The translations under genes and the position numbers were made by a program. From Acholeplasmataceae bacterium UBA5769 (lineage in GTDB: Bacteria > Bacillota_I > Bacilli_A > Acholeplasmatales > Acholeplasmataceae): a DNA stretch of 64,000 nt. Where the stretch lies: contig DIER01000031.1 of assembly GCA_002418725.1 (NCBI GenBank), positions 16,374 through 80,373 of the forward strand. The letters are read 5' to 3'. Each line of letters opens with the position of its first letter. Within the stretch, counting starts at the first letter, position 1. Under the pieces are notes generated by a model. It was not told the origin of the DNA and did not search any database. It saw only the letters and a program-made list of their open reading frames with translations. Shown in pieces: positions 16,410 through 26,041 of the stretch.

Positions 16410-17806
16410 GCTATCAAGATGTGATGGATCAGAAAAAGAGCATTATGCGTAATGCCCTTCGTTTAGATTACGATCAATTTGAAGGACCTGGTATTGGGTT
16501 TGATTATGAAAAAATGATGGCATCCTCAGGATACAGTTTGGAAGATGTTGTACGTATTCAAGAAGAAAACAATGTGGGTAACACGCCCATGATTGAATTA
16601 AAACGATTGTCCCAATATGCAAGAAAGTTTGCAAAGCCGGGTTATGGTGCACGCATTTTCTTAAAGGACGAATCTACGAATTTATCAGGATCTTTCAAAG
16701 CAAGACGTGCAGCGATGTCGATTTATCAAGCAAAAAAGTTAGGGTATAAAGGTGTGATAGCTGCGACTTCGGGCAATTATGGTGCTGCGGTAGCTGCACT
16801 CGCTGCCAGAGCTGGATTGAAATGTATCATCGTTCAGGAATGCTACGATTCGAACGGTGTTGGTCAACCTGAAATTATAGAGAAAGCAAGAGCATGCCAA
16901 GCATATGGCGCTGAAGTTGTTCAACTTTCTGTAGGGCCTGAACTCTTTTATGAATTTTTAGTTCTTTTAAAGGAAACAGGATATTTTAATGCATCCCTTT
17001 ATTCACCTTATGGGGTCATGGGGATTGAAACTTTGGGGTATGAAATCGCAACAGAGATTTTAAAAAAAGAAGGTAAATATCCAGAGGCTGTGATTTGTAC
17101 GAATGCCGGCGGTGGAAACTTAACCGGAACCGCAAGAGGTCTTATCAAAGCTGGAGCAGTGGATACAAAGATTATTGCCGCAAGTGTTGATTTGTCAGGA
17201 TTACATATGGCTTCGGATCATGATTTTAATTTGAAATCATTCACCACGGGTCACACCGGTTTTGGGATTCCTTTTTCAACATTTCCTGACAGAAGTGATG
17301 TCCCCAGAAGCGCAGCAAGACCACTGAGATACATGGATTATTATGGTCTAGTCAATCAAGGGTCTGTCTTCTTTATCACCGAAGCGCTCGCTATCCTCGA
17401 AGGCATGGAAAGAGGTCCTGCTGGAAACACCAGTTTAGCACTTGCCTTTAGCCTTGCACAAGAGATGAAACAAGATGAGATTTTGGTTGTTCAAGAAACC
17501 GAATACACAGGTGCGGGAAAACATATGAACGCTCAAATTTCGTTTGCAAGTGAACGCGGTATTGACTTAGTAATGGGTAATCCATTGGAAGAAAAACCAG
17601 GAAAAAATCTTATTTTTCCAGCATCAGGAAAAATGTTAAAACATAAAGAAATTCCACTTGATACCTTGCGTATTAGTTATCTCAAGCACTATCAAGACCA
17701 AATGCTTTTTCATGAAGATTACTTTTATTTAGCTGAAGAATTAAACACGACTGTTGAACATATTAAAACATTAATGGAGGCCTCACATGAAACCAAGAAT
17801 CGATGA
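16406..17806 (+). CDS. ortB: 2-amino-4-ketopentanoate thiolase, beta subunit
   Basis: This 466-residue PLP enzyme of the threonine-synthase/tryptophan-synthase-beta fold has the cofactor lysine in NLSGSFKARRA (near residue 98), then ATSGNYGAAVAAL for the phosphate and substrate region, and the glycine-rich NAGGGNLTG. It is the catalytic partner of OrtA in ornithine oxidation. It overlaps ortA by 4 bases and oraS by 20 bases. Confidence 0.92.
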   Translation: MSYQDVMDQKKSIMRNALRLDYDQFEGPGIGFDYEKMMASSGYSLEDVVRIQEENNVGNTPMIELKRLSQYARKFAKPGYGARIFLKDESTNLSGSFKARRAAMSIYQAKKLGYKGVIAATSGNYGAAVAALAARAGLKCIIVQECYDSNGVGQPEIIEKARACQAYGAEVVQLSVGPELFYEFLVLLKETGYFNASLYSPYGVMGIETLGYEIATEILKKEGKYPEAVICTNAGGGNLTGTARGLIKAGAVDTKIIAASVDLSGLHMASDHDFNLKSFTTGHTGFGIPFSTFPDRSDVPRSAARPLRYMDYYGLVNQGSVFFITEALAILEGMERGPAGNTSLALAFSLAQEMKQDEILVVQETEYTGAGKHMNAQISFASERGIDLVMGNPLEEKPGKNLIFPASGKMLKHKEIPLDTLRISYLKHYQDQMLFHEDYFYLAEELNTTVEHIKTLMEASHETKNR

Positions 17807-18146
17807 TTTTAATGAGCGAAGAAAACATCTGAAGCAGATGAGTGATCAGGAGTTGAAAGCATACTTTGAAAAACTGACTGATCAGATGATTGACCCCCTT
17901 TTAGAACTTGCTTATACACACACAACACCTGCGATTGAACGAAGTGTGCTCATGCGTATGGGTTTTTCAAGTTTAGAAGCTAAAATGATCACAGAAAAAA
18001 TGTTGGATGCTCATCTTCTACAACATGGTGCAGGACATGTGGTTTTCAAATATGCATCTTTAAATAAACTATCCATCAGAGAAGCCGGATTAAACATCTT
18101 GAACGATGGAAAAGCTTTAGAAACATGTGTGGAGGTGTTCAAATGA
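17787..18146 (+). CDS. oraS: D-ornithine 4,5-aminomutase, S subunit
   Basis: This 119-residue protein has the size of OraS (about 13 kDa) and lies directly before oraE. Segments such as RSVLMRMGFSSLEAK and LQHGAGHVVFK are typical of the family. OraS is the small subunit needed for activity of the adenosylcobalamin/PLP aminomutase. GGAGG lies upstream within the end of ortB, and its stop overlaps the oraE start as ATGA. Confidence 0.9.
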   Translation: MKPRIDDFNERRKHLKQMSDQELKAYFEKLTDQMIDPLLELAYTHTTPAIERSVLMRMGFSSLEAKMITEKMLDAHLLQHGAGHVVFKYASLNKLSIREAGLNILNDGKALETCVEVFK

Positions 18147-20341
18147 ATATAGGTGATAAACTCGATATTCGAAACATACTCCAAGATTTAGCATCATATC
18201 GTCCCAGACGTCGAGGCTGGATATGGCGTGACAAAATGCCTGTTGACATCGGTCCTTTTCACTATGTGCAAGCCAGCGCATCATTGAAAAATAGCATACC
18301 GCTTCCTTCAGCAAGACATTTGGGAAATATTGATCCACAACCGGATTCAACCATCACAACAGAGATCGCATCAGGTCGATTTGAAGATGATATCAGACGG
18401 ATGCGTATGGCAGCCTGGCATGGTGCAGATCACATCATGGTGATTCGTACGGCGGGTCAATCGCATATGGATGGTTTACTTGAAGGTACACCGCAAGGTG
18501 TTGGTGGCGTTCCTATCACACGTAAGCAAGTTCGTGCACAACGAAAAGCGATTGATTCGATAGAAGATGAAGTCGGTAGACCGATCAACTATCACTCATA
18601 CGTTTCTGGTGTTGCTGGACCTGAGATTGCAGTGATGTTTGTTGAAGAAGGGGTTAATGGCGCTCATCAGGACCCACAATACAACGTTTTATATCGTAAC
18701 ATTAACATGATTCGCAGTTTTGTAGATGCAGCAGAAAGTAAGAAGATCATGGCATATGGTGGTCTCGCACAAATCGATGGTGCACACAATGCGAATGCAA
18801 CAGCTAGAGATGCTTGGAAAGTGATGCCAGAACTTTTAGTTCAGCACGCGATTAACAGTCGTATGAGCGAGCGTATTGGCATCAAGCCAGACCTTATTTG
18901 CTTGTCCACTGTACCGCCAGCCGCACCACCATCTCCAGATTTAAAACTGAACTTACCTTACGCGATTGCCTTGAGAGAATTGATGTCAAAGTATAAGATG
19001 AGAGCACAGATGAATACCAAATATATGGATTCATCCACGAGAGAAGCGACCGTAACACACGTCTTAAATCTTTTGATTTCAAGATTGACTTCTGCAGATA
19101 TTCAATCGACCATTACACCTGATGAAGGACGCAATGTGCCATGGCATGTGTATAACATTGAAGCTTTGGATACAGCAAAACAAGCCATGATGGGGATGGA
19201 CGATCTTTTAAGCATGATCGAACTTAAAAAAGATGGCTATCTTTATGATACAAAGCGTGAAATTCAAGAAAGAGCGATTTTGATGATGGAAGAAATCATT
19301 GAGATGGGTGGCTATTTCAACGCTGTTGAAGCTGGTATGTTCGTTGATTCAGGTTGTTATCCAGAACGTATGGGTGATGGTATTGTTAGACACATGGAAG
19401 GTGGTATTGGGGCACAAACCATTTTGAAAAGAGAAAAAGATTATCTTGCCCCAGTCACAGCACACTTTGGTTATAACAATGTTGAACAATACGACATCAC
19501 GTTAAAAGATGATCCTGCCAAGTTGATTGGTGGATGCACTTTTGAAAATTCTGATCTCATTCAGTACATCGATGAACTTGATGAAAATGATAATGTGAAT
19601 CATCGCTTGGATGATTCAGAAAAATATCGTAGCACGACAGCTTTAAAACCTGAAGTTCAATGGTTAGGTGATGGCATCATCACGGTTGACTTATTTTTCC
19701 CAACCGATGAGAGAACGGCTGAAGCTGCAAGTTTAGAGGTGGCTAAAAAGTTAAATCTAAGTCACCCTGAAGTGATCCATAAGGAAGTACTACATCCCTC
19801 TGAGGGAACACGCATTCAACTCAAGGGATCCGTGAATTTTGACATCGATACAAGACATTTGGTTTTACCAGAAAAAGAGGATCTTCTTGAAGAAGAGGCT
19901 ATCTTTGAATATGTCAAAAAACATCCGATAAAGGTGGTTGCTGGAACAGGTGGTTCCGATGAACACAGTGTGGGTATGCGTGAAGTTTTAGATATTAAAC
20001 ATGGCGGCATCGAAAAGTATGGCATTGAATATCTTTACTTGGGAACCAGTGTTCCCATTGAAAAATTTGTGGATGCAGCCATCGAAACAAACTCGGATGT
20101 CATCATGATTTCACTCATTATCTCACACGACGATGTACATTATAAGAATATGGAAAAGCTTCATCAATACGCCATTGAAAAAGGTGTGAGAGATAAGTTA
20201 ATTTTACTTGCAGGGGGCACACAAGTGACACCGGAAATTGCAAGATCTCACGGCATGGATCAAGGGTTCAGTCGTGGTACGAAAGGACGTCATGTCGCTT
20301 CGTTTATTGTGAAGCGTCATCAGGACATGTATGAGGATTGA
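18143..20341 (+). CDS. oraE: D-ornithine 4,5-aminomutase, E subunit
   Basis: OraE (732 residues) carries both cofactors and converts D-ornithine to 2,4-diaminopentanoate. The N-terminal TIM-barrel binds substrate (MVIRTAGQSHMDGLLEGTP near residue 100), and the C-terminal part is the B12 domain. The DxHxxG motif is DEHSVG with His608 as cobalt ligand, and the PLP lysine is Lys619, 11 residues later as in KamE. The start at 18143 follows GGAGGTG and overlaps the oraS stop; the longer frame from 18125 would include this ribosome site. It overlaps the next gene by 11 bases. Confidence 0.95.
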   Translation: MNIGDKLDIRNILQDLASYRPRRRGWIWRDKMPVDIGPFHYVQASASLKNSIPLPSARHLGNIDPQPDSTITTEIASGRFEDDIRRMRMAAWHGADHIMVIRTAGQSHMDGLLEGTPQGVGGVPITRKQVRAQRKAIDSIEDEVGRPINYHSYVSGVAGPEIAVMFVEEGVNGAHQDPQYNVLYRNINMIRSFVDAAESKKIMAYGGLAQIDGAHNANATARDAWKVMPELLVQHAINSRMSERIGIKPDLICLSTVPPAAPPSPDLKLNLPYAIALRELMSKYKMRAQMNTKYMDSSTREATVTHVLNLLISRLTSADIQSTITPDEGRNVPWHVYNIEALDTAKQAMMGMDDLLSMIELKKDGYLYDTKREIQERAILMMEEIIEMGGYFNAVEAGMFVDSGCYPERMGDGIVRHMEGGIGAQTILKREKDYLAPVTAHFGYNNVEQYDITLKDDPAKLIGGCTFENSDLIQYIDELDENDNVNHRLDDSEKYRSTTALKPEVQWLGDGIITVDLFFPTDERTAEAASLEVAKKLNLSHPEVIHKEVLHPSEGTRIQLKGSVNFDIDTRHLVLPEKEDLLEEEAIFEYVKKHPIKVVAGTGGSDEHSVGMREVLDIKHGGIEKYGIEYLYLGTSVPIEKFVDAAIETNSDVIMISLIISHDDVHYKNMEKLHQYAIEKGVRDKLILLAGGTQVTPEIARSHGMDQGFSRGTKGRHVASFIVKRHQDMYED

Positions 20342-21680
20342 TTGTTTAGTTGCAGAAATAGGATCAACCACAACCGTCGTTAATGCGTTTCAAATCCATC
20401 AAGAACCGGTGGCTTTTTTAGGTCGCGGTGTTCATCAGACCACGGTGGATACGGATGTCAGAGCAGGCTTGCAAAAAGCGATAGAAGACTTAAAGAAAAA
20501 CTTAGGCGTTGAAGAACTCACTTATGATGAACTTTATGCATCTTCATCAGCTGCGGGTGGTTTAAAGATGACTGTGCATGGGTTGGTCTATGAAATGACA
20601 GCAAAAGCTGCTGAACAAGCAGCGTTGAATGCTGGTGGAAACATTCATCTGATTACAGCAAACCGTTTAGAGGAAGCAGATGTCCGAAAGGTTGAAAAGA
20701 TTAAACCGAACATCATTGTGGTTAGTGGTGGTACAGATTATGGTGAAAAAGAAATTGCTTTTCAAAATCTATGCGACTTAGCAAAACTAGGGATACCGAT
20801 CATTTACACAGGTAATAAAGTCAATCATGAACGCATTCAAGCGTTAGGTTATGAACATGTCAGCATTGTAGATAATGTCTATCCACGCGTGGATGACTTC
20901 AATATTATGCCGCTTAGAGAAGCGATTTATCAAACCTTTGAAAAGCATATCATTCATGCAAAAGGCATGCGTTATATTTTTGAGATGGTTAATCACGGTA
21001 TCATCCCTACACCTGGAGCTGTCATGGATACAACGCTCCTTTTAGATGAAATTTATGATGGTGTGATGACACTTGATGTTGGTGGAGCAACCACCGATAT
21101 TCATACAGTTTGTGAACCGAAACCAGAGTTTCAACGGATGCTTGAAGGACAACCAAAGATGAAGCGAACCGTGGAAGGTGATCTTGGTGTCTATGTGAAC
21201 CGGATCAACGTTTTATCAAGTTGGAAAGATGAAGATATCAGACGTATCTTTCGTTTGGAAAAAGATGAGGTTAAGAAGATATTAGAGGATGAACCCTTCA
21301 TACCTTTAACCGAACAAGGGAAAAAAGCGATTGATATCTTAACAACAAGATGCGTTGAACTTGCACTTGATCGTCATGTGGGTGATTTACGAAGAGTCTT
21401 TACAACCAACGGGTATAAAGTGATTCCAGATGGCAAAGATACGACGCAAGTGAAGGCTATCTTTTTAACAGGTGGTGCCTTGAGGTATGCTGAAGAGCCA
21501 GATCAGATCATCAAACGGTATTTAAAACAAAGACCGACAAAACTAATCCCTGATGAAAACACACCAATCTATATGGATGAACACTATATATTCGCATCAT
21601 TAGGCGTTTTATCTCGTATTTATCCTCAAGAAACAAAAGCGTTGATTAAACAAACCATGAAGAAAATGGGTGAGTTCTAA
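20331..21680 (+). CDS. MutL/GlmL-family ATPase, probable aminomutase reactivating factor
   Basis: This 449-residue ASKHA-fold protein begins CLVAEIGSTTTVVNAF, the phosphate-1 loop, and has a second loop DVGGATTDIHTV near residue 247 and a third region LTGGALRYAEEP. The family (GlmL/MutL) accompanies B12-dependent mutases and is thought to restore enzyme in which cofactor has been damaged. Here it directly follows oraE with an 11-base overlap, so OraSE is the natural client. Clostridial ornithine clusters have a similar gene at this place. It ends one base into orr. Confidence 0.83.
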   Translation: MRIDCLVAEIGSTTTVVNAFQIHQEPVAFLGRGVHQTTVDTDVRAGLQKAIEDLKKNLGVEELTYDELYASSSAAGGLKMTVHGLVYEMTAKAAEQAALNAGGNIHLITANRLEEADVRKVEKIKPNIIVVSGGTDYGEKEIAFQNLCDLAKLGIPIIYTGNKVNHERIQALGYEHVSIVDNVYPRVDDFNIMPLREAIYQTFEKHIIHAKGMRYIFEMVNHGIIPTPGAVMDTTLLLDEIYDGVMTLDVGGATTDIHTVCEPKPEFQRMLEGQPKMKRTVEGDLGVYVNRINVLSSWKDEDIRRIFRLEKDEVKKILEDEPFIPLTEQGKKAIDILTTRCVELALDRHVGDLRRVFTTNGYKVIPDGKDTTQVKAIFLTGGALRYAEEPDQIIKRYLKQRPTKLIPDENTPIYMDEHYIFASLGVLSRIYPQETKALIKQTMKKMGEF

Positions 21681-22744
21681 TGTATCCAAAACTAACGATT
21701 AACCTACAATATTATAAAGATAATTTGCGTTATATGATCAATCTTTTGAAAAGAGAACATCTTAAGATTGCACCAGTGACGAAAGTCTTTCGTGCAGATC
21801 CTAAGTTGATGGAAATCATCAATCAATTCGATGTTGATGTGATTGCAGATTCTCGCATTTCAAATCTTAAGATTATGGAAACGAATAAGAAAAAAATGTT
21901 GCTTAGGGTTCCCATGTTATCTGAAGTTGAAGATGTCATCAAGTATGCGGATGTATCCTTGAACTCAGAAATTGACGTGATTGAAGCTTTAAATAAAGAG
22001 GCGAAAAGACAAAAGAAACGTCATGAGATTATCGTCATGTATGACATAGGTGATTTAAGAGAAGGTATTTATTATAAAGCGGATGATGAAGCATTCATTG
22101 AACGCATCAAAACGTTGAAATCGATTAAGATTTTAGGTATTGGTACGAATCTTACCTGTTTTGGTGGAGTGATACCCACACAAAAGACATATATAAAACT
22201 GAAAGAAATCAAAGATCGAGTTGAACGGATTTTAGGTTATCCCTTAGAAGTGATTTCAGGGGGGAATTCATCGTCACTTCCACTCGTGATGGATCAAAAA
22301 TTACCCAAGTATATCAATCAGTTGCGTATCGGTGAAGCTTTGGTTTGTGGCAGAGAAACGGCTTACGGACACGATATCATTGGCATGCACCAAGATGTAT
22401 TTACGCTTACGGCTGAAATTATAGAACTTAAGATGAAACCATCGAAACCAGAAGGTAAAATTGGTGTTGACGCGTTTGGTCATCGGGTAAGGTTTACCGA
22501 TAGAGGTATGATTAAGCGTGCGATCTTAGCGATTGGTAAACAAGATATCGCACTCGATCAATTAATTCCTCCAGCGGGAGTCGTGATTTTAGGATCTTCT
22601 TCGGATCACTTAATTGTTGAACTTGAAAGAGATGATTTCAAAGTTGGAGATCAGATTCAATTTGGATTGACGTATGGTGGCATTCTATCTGTGATGACAT
22701 CACCTTATGTGGAGAAAAACTATGTACCGACCAACATGGGCTGA
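21680..22744 (+). CDS. orr: Ornithine racemase
   Basis: This 354-residue fold-type III PLP protein of the alanine-racemase N-terminal family has its PLP lysine at Lys35 (APVTKVFRAD). Later segments ISGGNSSSLPLV and LRIGEALVCGRETAYG are typical of Orr. It interconverts L- and D-ornithine and so supplies the D-isomer used by OraSE. It overlaps the previous gene by 1 base and the alanine racemase by 23 bases. Context makes ornithine the likely substrate. Confidence 0.9.
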   Translation: MYPKLTINLQYYKDNLRYMINLLKREHLKIAPVTKVFRADPKLMEIINQFDVDVIADSRISNLKIMETNKKKMLLRVPMLSEVEDVIKYADVSLNSEIDVIEALNKEAKRQKKRHEIIVMYDIGDLREGIYYKADDEAFIERIKTLKSIKILGIGTNLTCFGGVIPTQKTYIKLKEIKDRVERILGYPLEVISGGNSSSLPLVMDQKLPKYINQLRIGEALVCGRETAYGHDIIGMHQDVFTLTAEIIELKMKPSKPEGKIGVDAFGHRVRFTDRGMIKRAILAIGKQDIALDQLIPPAGVVILGSSSDHLIVELERDDFKVGDQIQFGLTYGGILSVMTSPYVEKNYVPTNMG

Positions 22745-23795
22745 GATTGATTTAGATGCTTTAGTGTCAAACCTTCGGTATGCTGAGCAATCAGTCCATC
22801 CGAAAAAGATTATTCCTGTGATTAAGGCAGATGCCTATGGCCACGGCGCGATTGAAGTGATGAAGCATTTAGAAAAAAAGGGCATCAACCTTTTCGCAGT
22901 CTCTCTTTTAGAAGAAGCTTTAGCTTTAAGGGAAGTGTCCGACACCAGTGATATTTTGATGATGGGACCTCTCTTAAGCGATCAGTTTGAGATATGTCAA
23001 AAACATAGAATTCAGTTTACTGTGTATGATGAAACGATTGCAAAAGAGGTACTCACATATCCAAAGCCACTTGCATTTCATTTAAAAGTGGATACGGGGA
23101 TGCACCGTTATGGTTTAGAAGATGAAGATATGATCATTTCCTGGATGAAAGACATCCATCAAAGTCCCCATGATCTTGTGGGCATCTACACACATTTCGC
23201 AACCGCCAATAGTCAAGATCAACTCTTTCATGAGCAGGTTTCAAAGATGGAAGCATTAATCAAGAAATTGCCTTATCTACCCCGTGTGGTCCATGTGTCA
23301 AATTCTTCAGCAAGCTTACGCTATGAATCACATATCACTTATACCACACACACGAGATTGGGCATATCCTTATACGGGCTATCGCTAGATCAAGACCAAT
23401 TAGGGCTAACACCTGTCATGAAATTGAAATCTAAAGTGGTGGAGATCAAACGATTGAAGGCTGGCGAAACCGTCGGGTACGGTGGATCTTATCGTGCCTA
23501 TGAAGATGAGGAATGGATTGCTATATTGCCCATCGGTTATGCGGATGGTTGGATCAGAAGAAATAAAACAGGCAAGGTTGAAATCAACGGTGAGTTATAC
23601 CCCATGGTTGGCATCATTTGTATGGATGCTTGCTTTGTTAGAGTTGATCAAAGCGTTCGTGTAGGTGATACAGTAACCTTGTTTGGCGGAAAAATAAGTT
23701 TAGATGATGTTGCGAAAAGACTTTCAACCATTTCGTATGAAGTGGTTTGTGGGATGAGTAAACGCATACCAAGAATCTATCAAAGGGAGGAATAA
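22722..23795 (+). CDS. alr: Alanine racemase
   Basis: This 357-residue enzyme has all family marks: PLP Lys35 in VIKADAYGHGA, LKVDTGMHRYG, HVSNSSA, a TRLGISLYG stretch and GYGGSYRA with the second catalytic base Tyr. The start at 22722 has GGAGAAAA 4 bases upstream; the longer form from 22707 includes that site. In most bacteria Alr makes D-Ala for the cell wall. Here it sits within a catabolic operon right after OrtAB and Orr, and OrtAB releases D-alanine, so it probably converts that to L-alanine. A few bases separate it from arcA. Confidence 0.92.
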   Translation: MYRPTWAEIDLDALVSNLRYAEQSVHPKKIIPVIKADAYGHGAIEVMKHLEKKGINLFAVSLLEEALALREVSDTSDILMMGPLLSDQFEICQKHRIQFTVYDETIAKEVLTYPKPLAFHLKVDTGMHRYGLEDEDMIISWMKDIHQSPHDLVGIYTHFATANSQDQLFHEQVSKMEALIKKLPYLPRVVHVSNSSASLRYESHITYTTHTRLGISLYGLSLDQDQLGLTPVMKLKSKVVEIKRLKAGETVGYGGSYRAYEDEEWIAILPIGYADGWIRRNKTGKVEINGELYPMVGIICMDACFVRVDQSVRVGDTVTLFGGKISLDDVAKRLSTISYEVVCGMSKRIPRIYQREE

Positions 23796-23796
23796 G

Positions 23797-25011
23797 ATGA
23801 TTAAAGTCACATCAGAAATAGGAAAACTCAAAACAGTGCTTCTTCATAGACCAGGTAAAGAACTGGAAAACTTAACGCCTGATGTTTTAGAAAAACTGCT
23901 TTTTGACGATATTCCTTATCTCAAAGTTGCACAAGAAGAACACGACCTTTTTGCAGATACGCTCAGAAAAGAAGGTGTTGAAGTGCTCTATTTGACAGAT
24001 ATGATTACCGAAGCACTTGAAGCACACCCTGAGGTATTATCGAATTTTATTAACGCATTCATTGAGGAGTCAAAGATTAAATCACATACGATTAAGAATG
24101 CACTTTATCAGTTTTTATCAAAACTGTCCACCAAAGATATGGTCTTGAAGATGATTGAAGGGATTCGTACCAATGAAGTGATCATCCCCAACAAGAATTC
24201 CATCATGGATATGTTAGAAGATGAATATCCCTTTTATACCGATCCCATTCCAAATATCCTGTTTCAACGAGATCCGTTTTCGAGTGTTGGCCATGGGGTT
24301 GCGATGAGCAAGATGAGTACACAAGCAAGACAACGAGAAACGATATTTGCTGAATATATCATCAACTATCATCCACGTCTCCAAGGGAAGACAATTCCTT
24401 ACATCTATCACCGTTTGAATCGCTATCCTTTAGAAGGTGGTGACATCTTGGTCTTATCAAAAGGCGTGGTTGCGATGGGGATTTCCTCAAGAACCGATCC
24501 AAGAGCTATCGAGTTTTTTGCAGAACGTTTGTTTGAGGTATCCGAGGACTTCCATACTGTTTTAGCATTTAACATTCCTAAGAGTAGAGCGTTTATGCAC
24601 TTAGATACCGTGTTCACTCAAGTGGACTATGGTGTATTCACGATACATCCAGGGATTGAAAATAAACTGACTGTTTTTGAAATCGAAAAAAACGATGTTC
24701 GTTTTCAAATCACAAAGGTCGTTGGATCACTTGAAGCCGTTTTAGAAAAACATTTAAAACGTCCCATTACCTTGATTCGTTGTGGCGGTAAAGATCAAAT
24801 CACTTCGGTGAGAGAACAGTGGAATGATGGTGCGAATACCTTAGCGATTGCACCAGGTAAGGTCATTGTTTATGATAGAAACCATGTCACGAATCAGATG
24901 CTTAAGGATGCGGGGATTACCGTTTTAGAAATTGAATCCAGTGAATTATCAAGGGGACGCGGAGGTCCCAGATGTATGAGTATGCCACTAGAAAGAGAAG
25001 ACATAGAATAG
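23797..25011 (+). CDS. arcA: Arginine deiminase
   Basis: This 404-residue enzyme of the guanidino-group-modifying family hydrolyses arginine to citrulline and ammonia. Visible residues are FQRDPFSSVGHG, the LEGGD segment, the catalytic His in AFMHLDTVFT, and the nucleophile Cys393 in RGGPRCMSMPL. It directly follows alr (1 base between stop and start) and precedes arcB, so the arginine deiminase route feeds ornithine into the operon's own pathway. Confidence 0.96.
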   Translation: MIKVTSEIGKLKTVLLHRPGKELENLTPDVLEKLLFDDIPYLKVAQEEHDLFADTLRKEGVEVLYLTDMITEALEAHPEVLSNFINAFIEESKIKSHTIKNALYQFLSKLSTKDMVLKMIEGIRTNEVIIPNKNSIMDMLEDEYPFYTDPIPNILFQRDPFSSVGHGVAMSKMSTQARQRETIFAEYIINYHPRLQGKTIPYIYHRLNRYPLEGGDILVLSKGVVAMGISSRTDPRAIEFFAERLFEVSEDFHTVLAFNIPKSRAFMHLDTVFTQVDYGVFTIHPGIENKLTVFEIEKNDVRFQITKVVGSLEAVLEKHLKRPITLIRCGGKDQITSVREQWNDGANTLAIAPGKVIVYDRNHVTNQMLKDAGITVLEIESSELSRGRGGPRCMSMPLEREDIE

Positions 25012-25021
25012 GGGAAAAATG

Positions 25022-26041
25022 ATGAACTTAAAGGGAAGACATTTATTAACACTGCTTGATTATTCAAGCGAAGAGATTCAGTACTTACTTAAGTTAGCAA
25101 AACATTTAAAAGAAGAAAAAAAGAAGGGGATCAGCCATAAGCATTTTACAGATAAAAATGTGGTTTTACTCTTCCAAAAAGATTCCACACGCACACGTTG
25201 TGCGTTTGAAGTTGGGGCAATGGATTTAGGTATGGGTGTGACCTATATTGGACCTACCGGGTCACAGATGGGTAAAAAAGAATCCGTTAAGGACACTGCA
25301 CGTGTGTTAGGTAGAATGTATGATGGGATTGAATTTAGAGGTTATTTACAAACGGATGTGGAATTACTTGCAGAATTTAGCGGCGTACCTGTTTGGAACG
25401 GATTAACCGATCTTTATCACCCCACACAAATTTTGGCAGATTTTTTAACCATTGAAGAAAAGTTTGGTTATTTGAAAGGTATTCATTTCACCTATTTTGG
25501 TGATGCCAGAAACAACATGGGAAATTCACTCATGATTGGATGTGCAAAAATGGGTATGCATTTTAAAGCGTGCGCACCGAAACATTTATGGCCAAACGAA
25601 AAACTCATAGAAACATGTCAAGAGGTAGCGAAAACCACAGGTGCAACCTTAACATTTACAGAAGATCCTGAGCAAGGTGCAAAAGACGCCGACGTGCTTT
25701 ATACCGATGTTTGGGTTTCCATGGGAGAACCCAAAGAAGTGTGGGCATCACGCATTGAAGAACTCCACCGTTATCAAGTGAATCAAAAATTGATGGGTTT
25801 AGCAAAAAAACAGGCGATATTCATGCACTGCCTACCCGCATTTCATGGGATGGATACCGAAGTTGGTAAGGATATTGCGTCGACGTTTGGACAACTTTAT
25901 CCCAATTTAGTCGAAGGCTCTTTAGAAGTGACTAATGAAGTGATCGAATCCAAACAAAGTGTTGTGTTCGATGAAGCTGAAAACCGCATGCATACGATTA
26001 AAGCGTGTATGTACGCATCTTTAGGTGGTCCCCATGTCTAG
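25022..26041 (+). CDS. arcB: Ornithine carbamoyltransferase, catabolic
   Basis: This 339-residue transcarbamylase has the carbamoyl-phosphate site STRTRCAFE, the HPTQILAD motif and HCLPAFHG near the C-terminus. It runs citrulline phosphorolysis to ornithine and carbamoyl phosphate. An ATG lies 3 bases earlier (25019); I prefer 25022 because AGGGG ends 7 bases upstream. It overlaps arcC by 8 bases. Confidence 0.95.
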   Translation: MNLKGRHLLTLLDYSSEEIQYLLKLAKHLKEEKKKGISHKHFTDKNVVLLFQKDSTRTRCAFEVGAMDLGMGVTYIGPTGSQMGKKESVKDTARVLGRMYDGIEFRGYLQTDVELLAEFSGVPVWNGLTDLYHPTQILADFLTIEEKFGYLKGIHFTYFGDARNNMGNSLMIGCAKMGMHFKACAPKHLWPNEKLIETCQEVAKTTGATLTFTEDPEQGAKDADVLYTDVWVSMGEPKEVWASRIEELHRYQVNQKLMGLAKKQAIFMHCLPAFHGMDTEVGKDIASTFGQLYPNLVEGSLEVTNEVIESKQSVVFDEAENRMHTIKACMYASLGGPHV

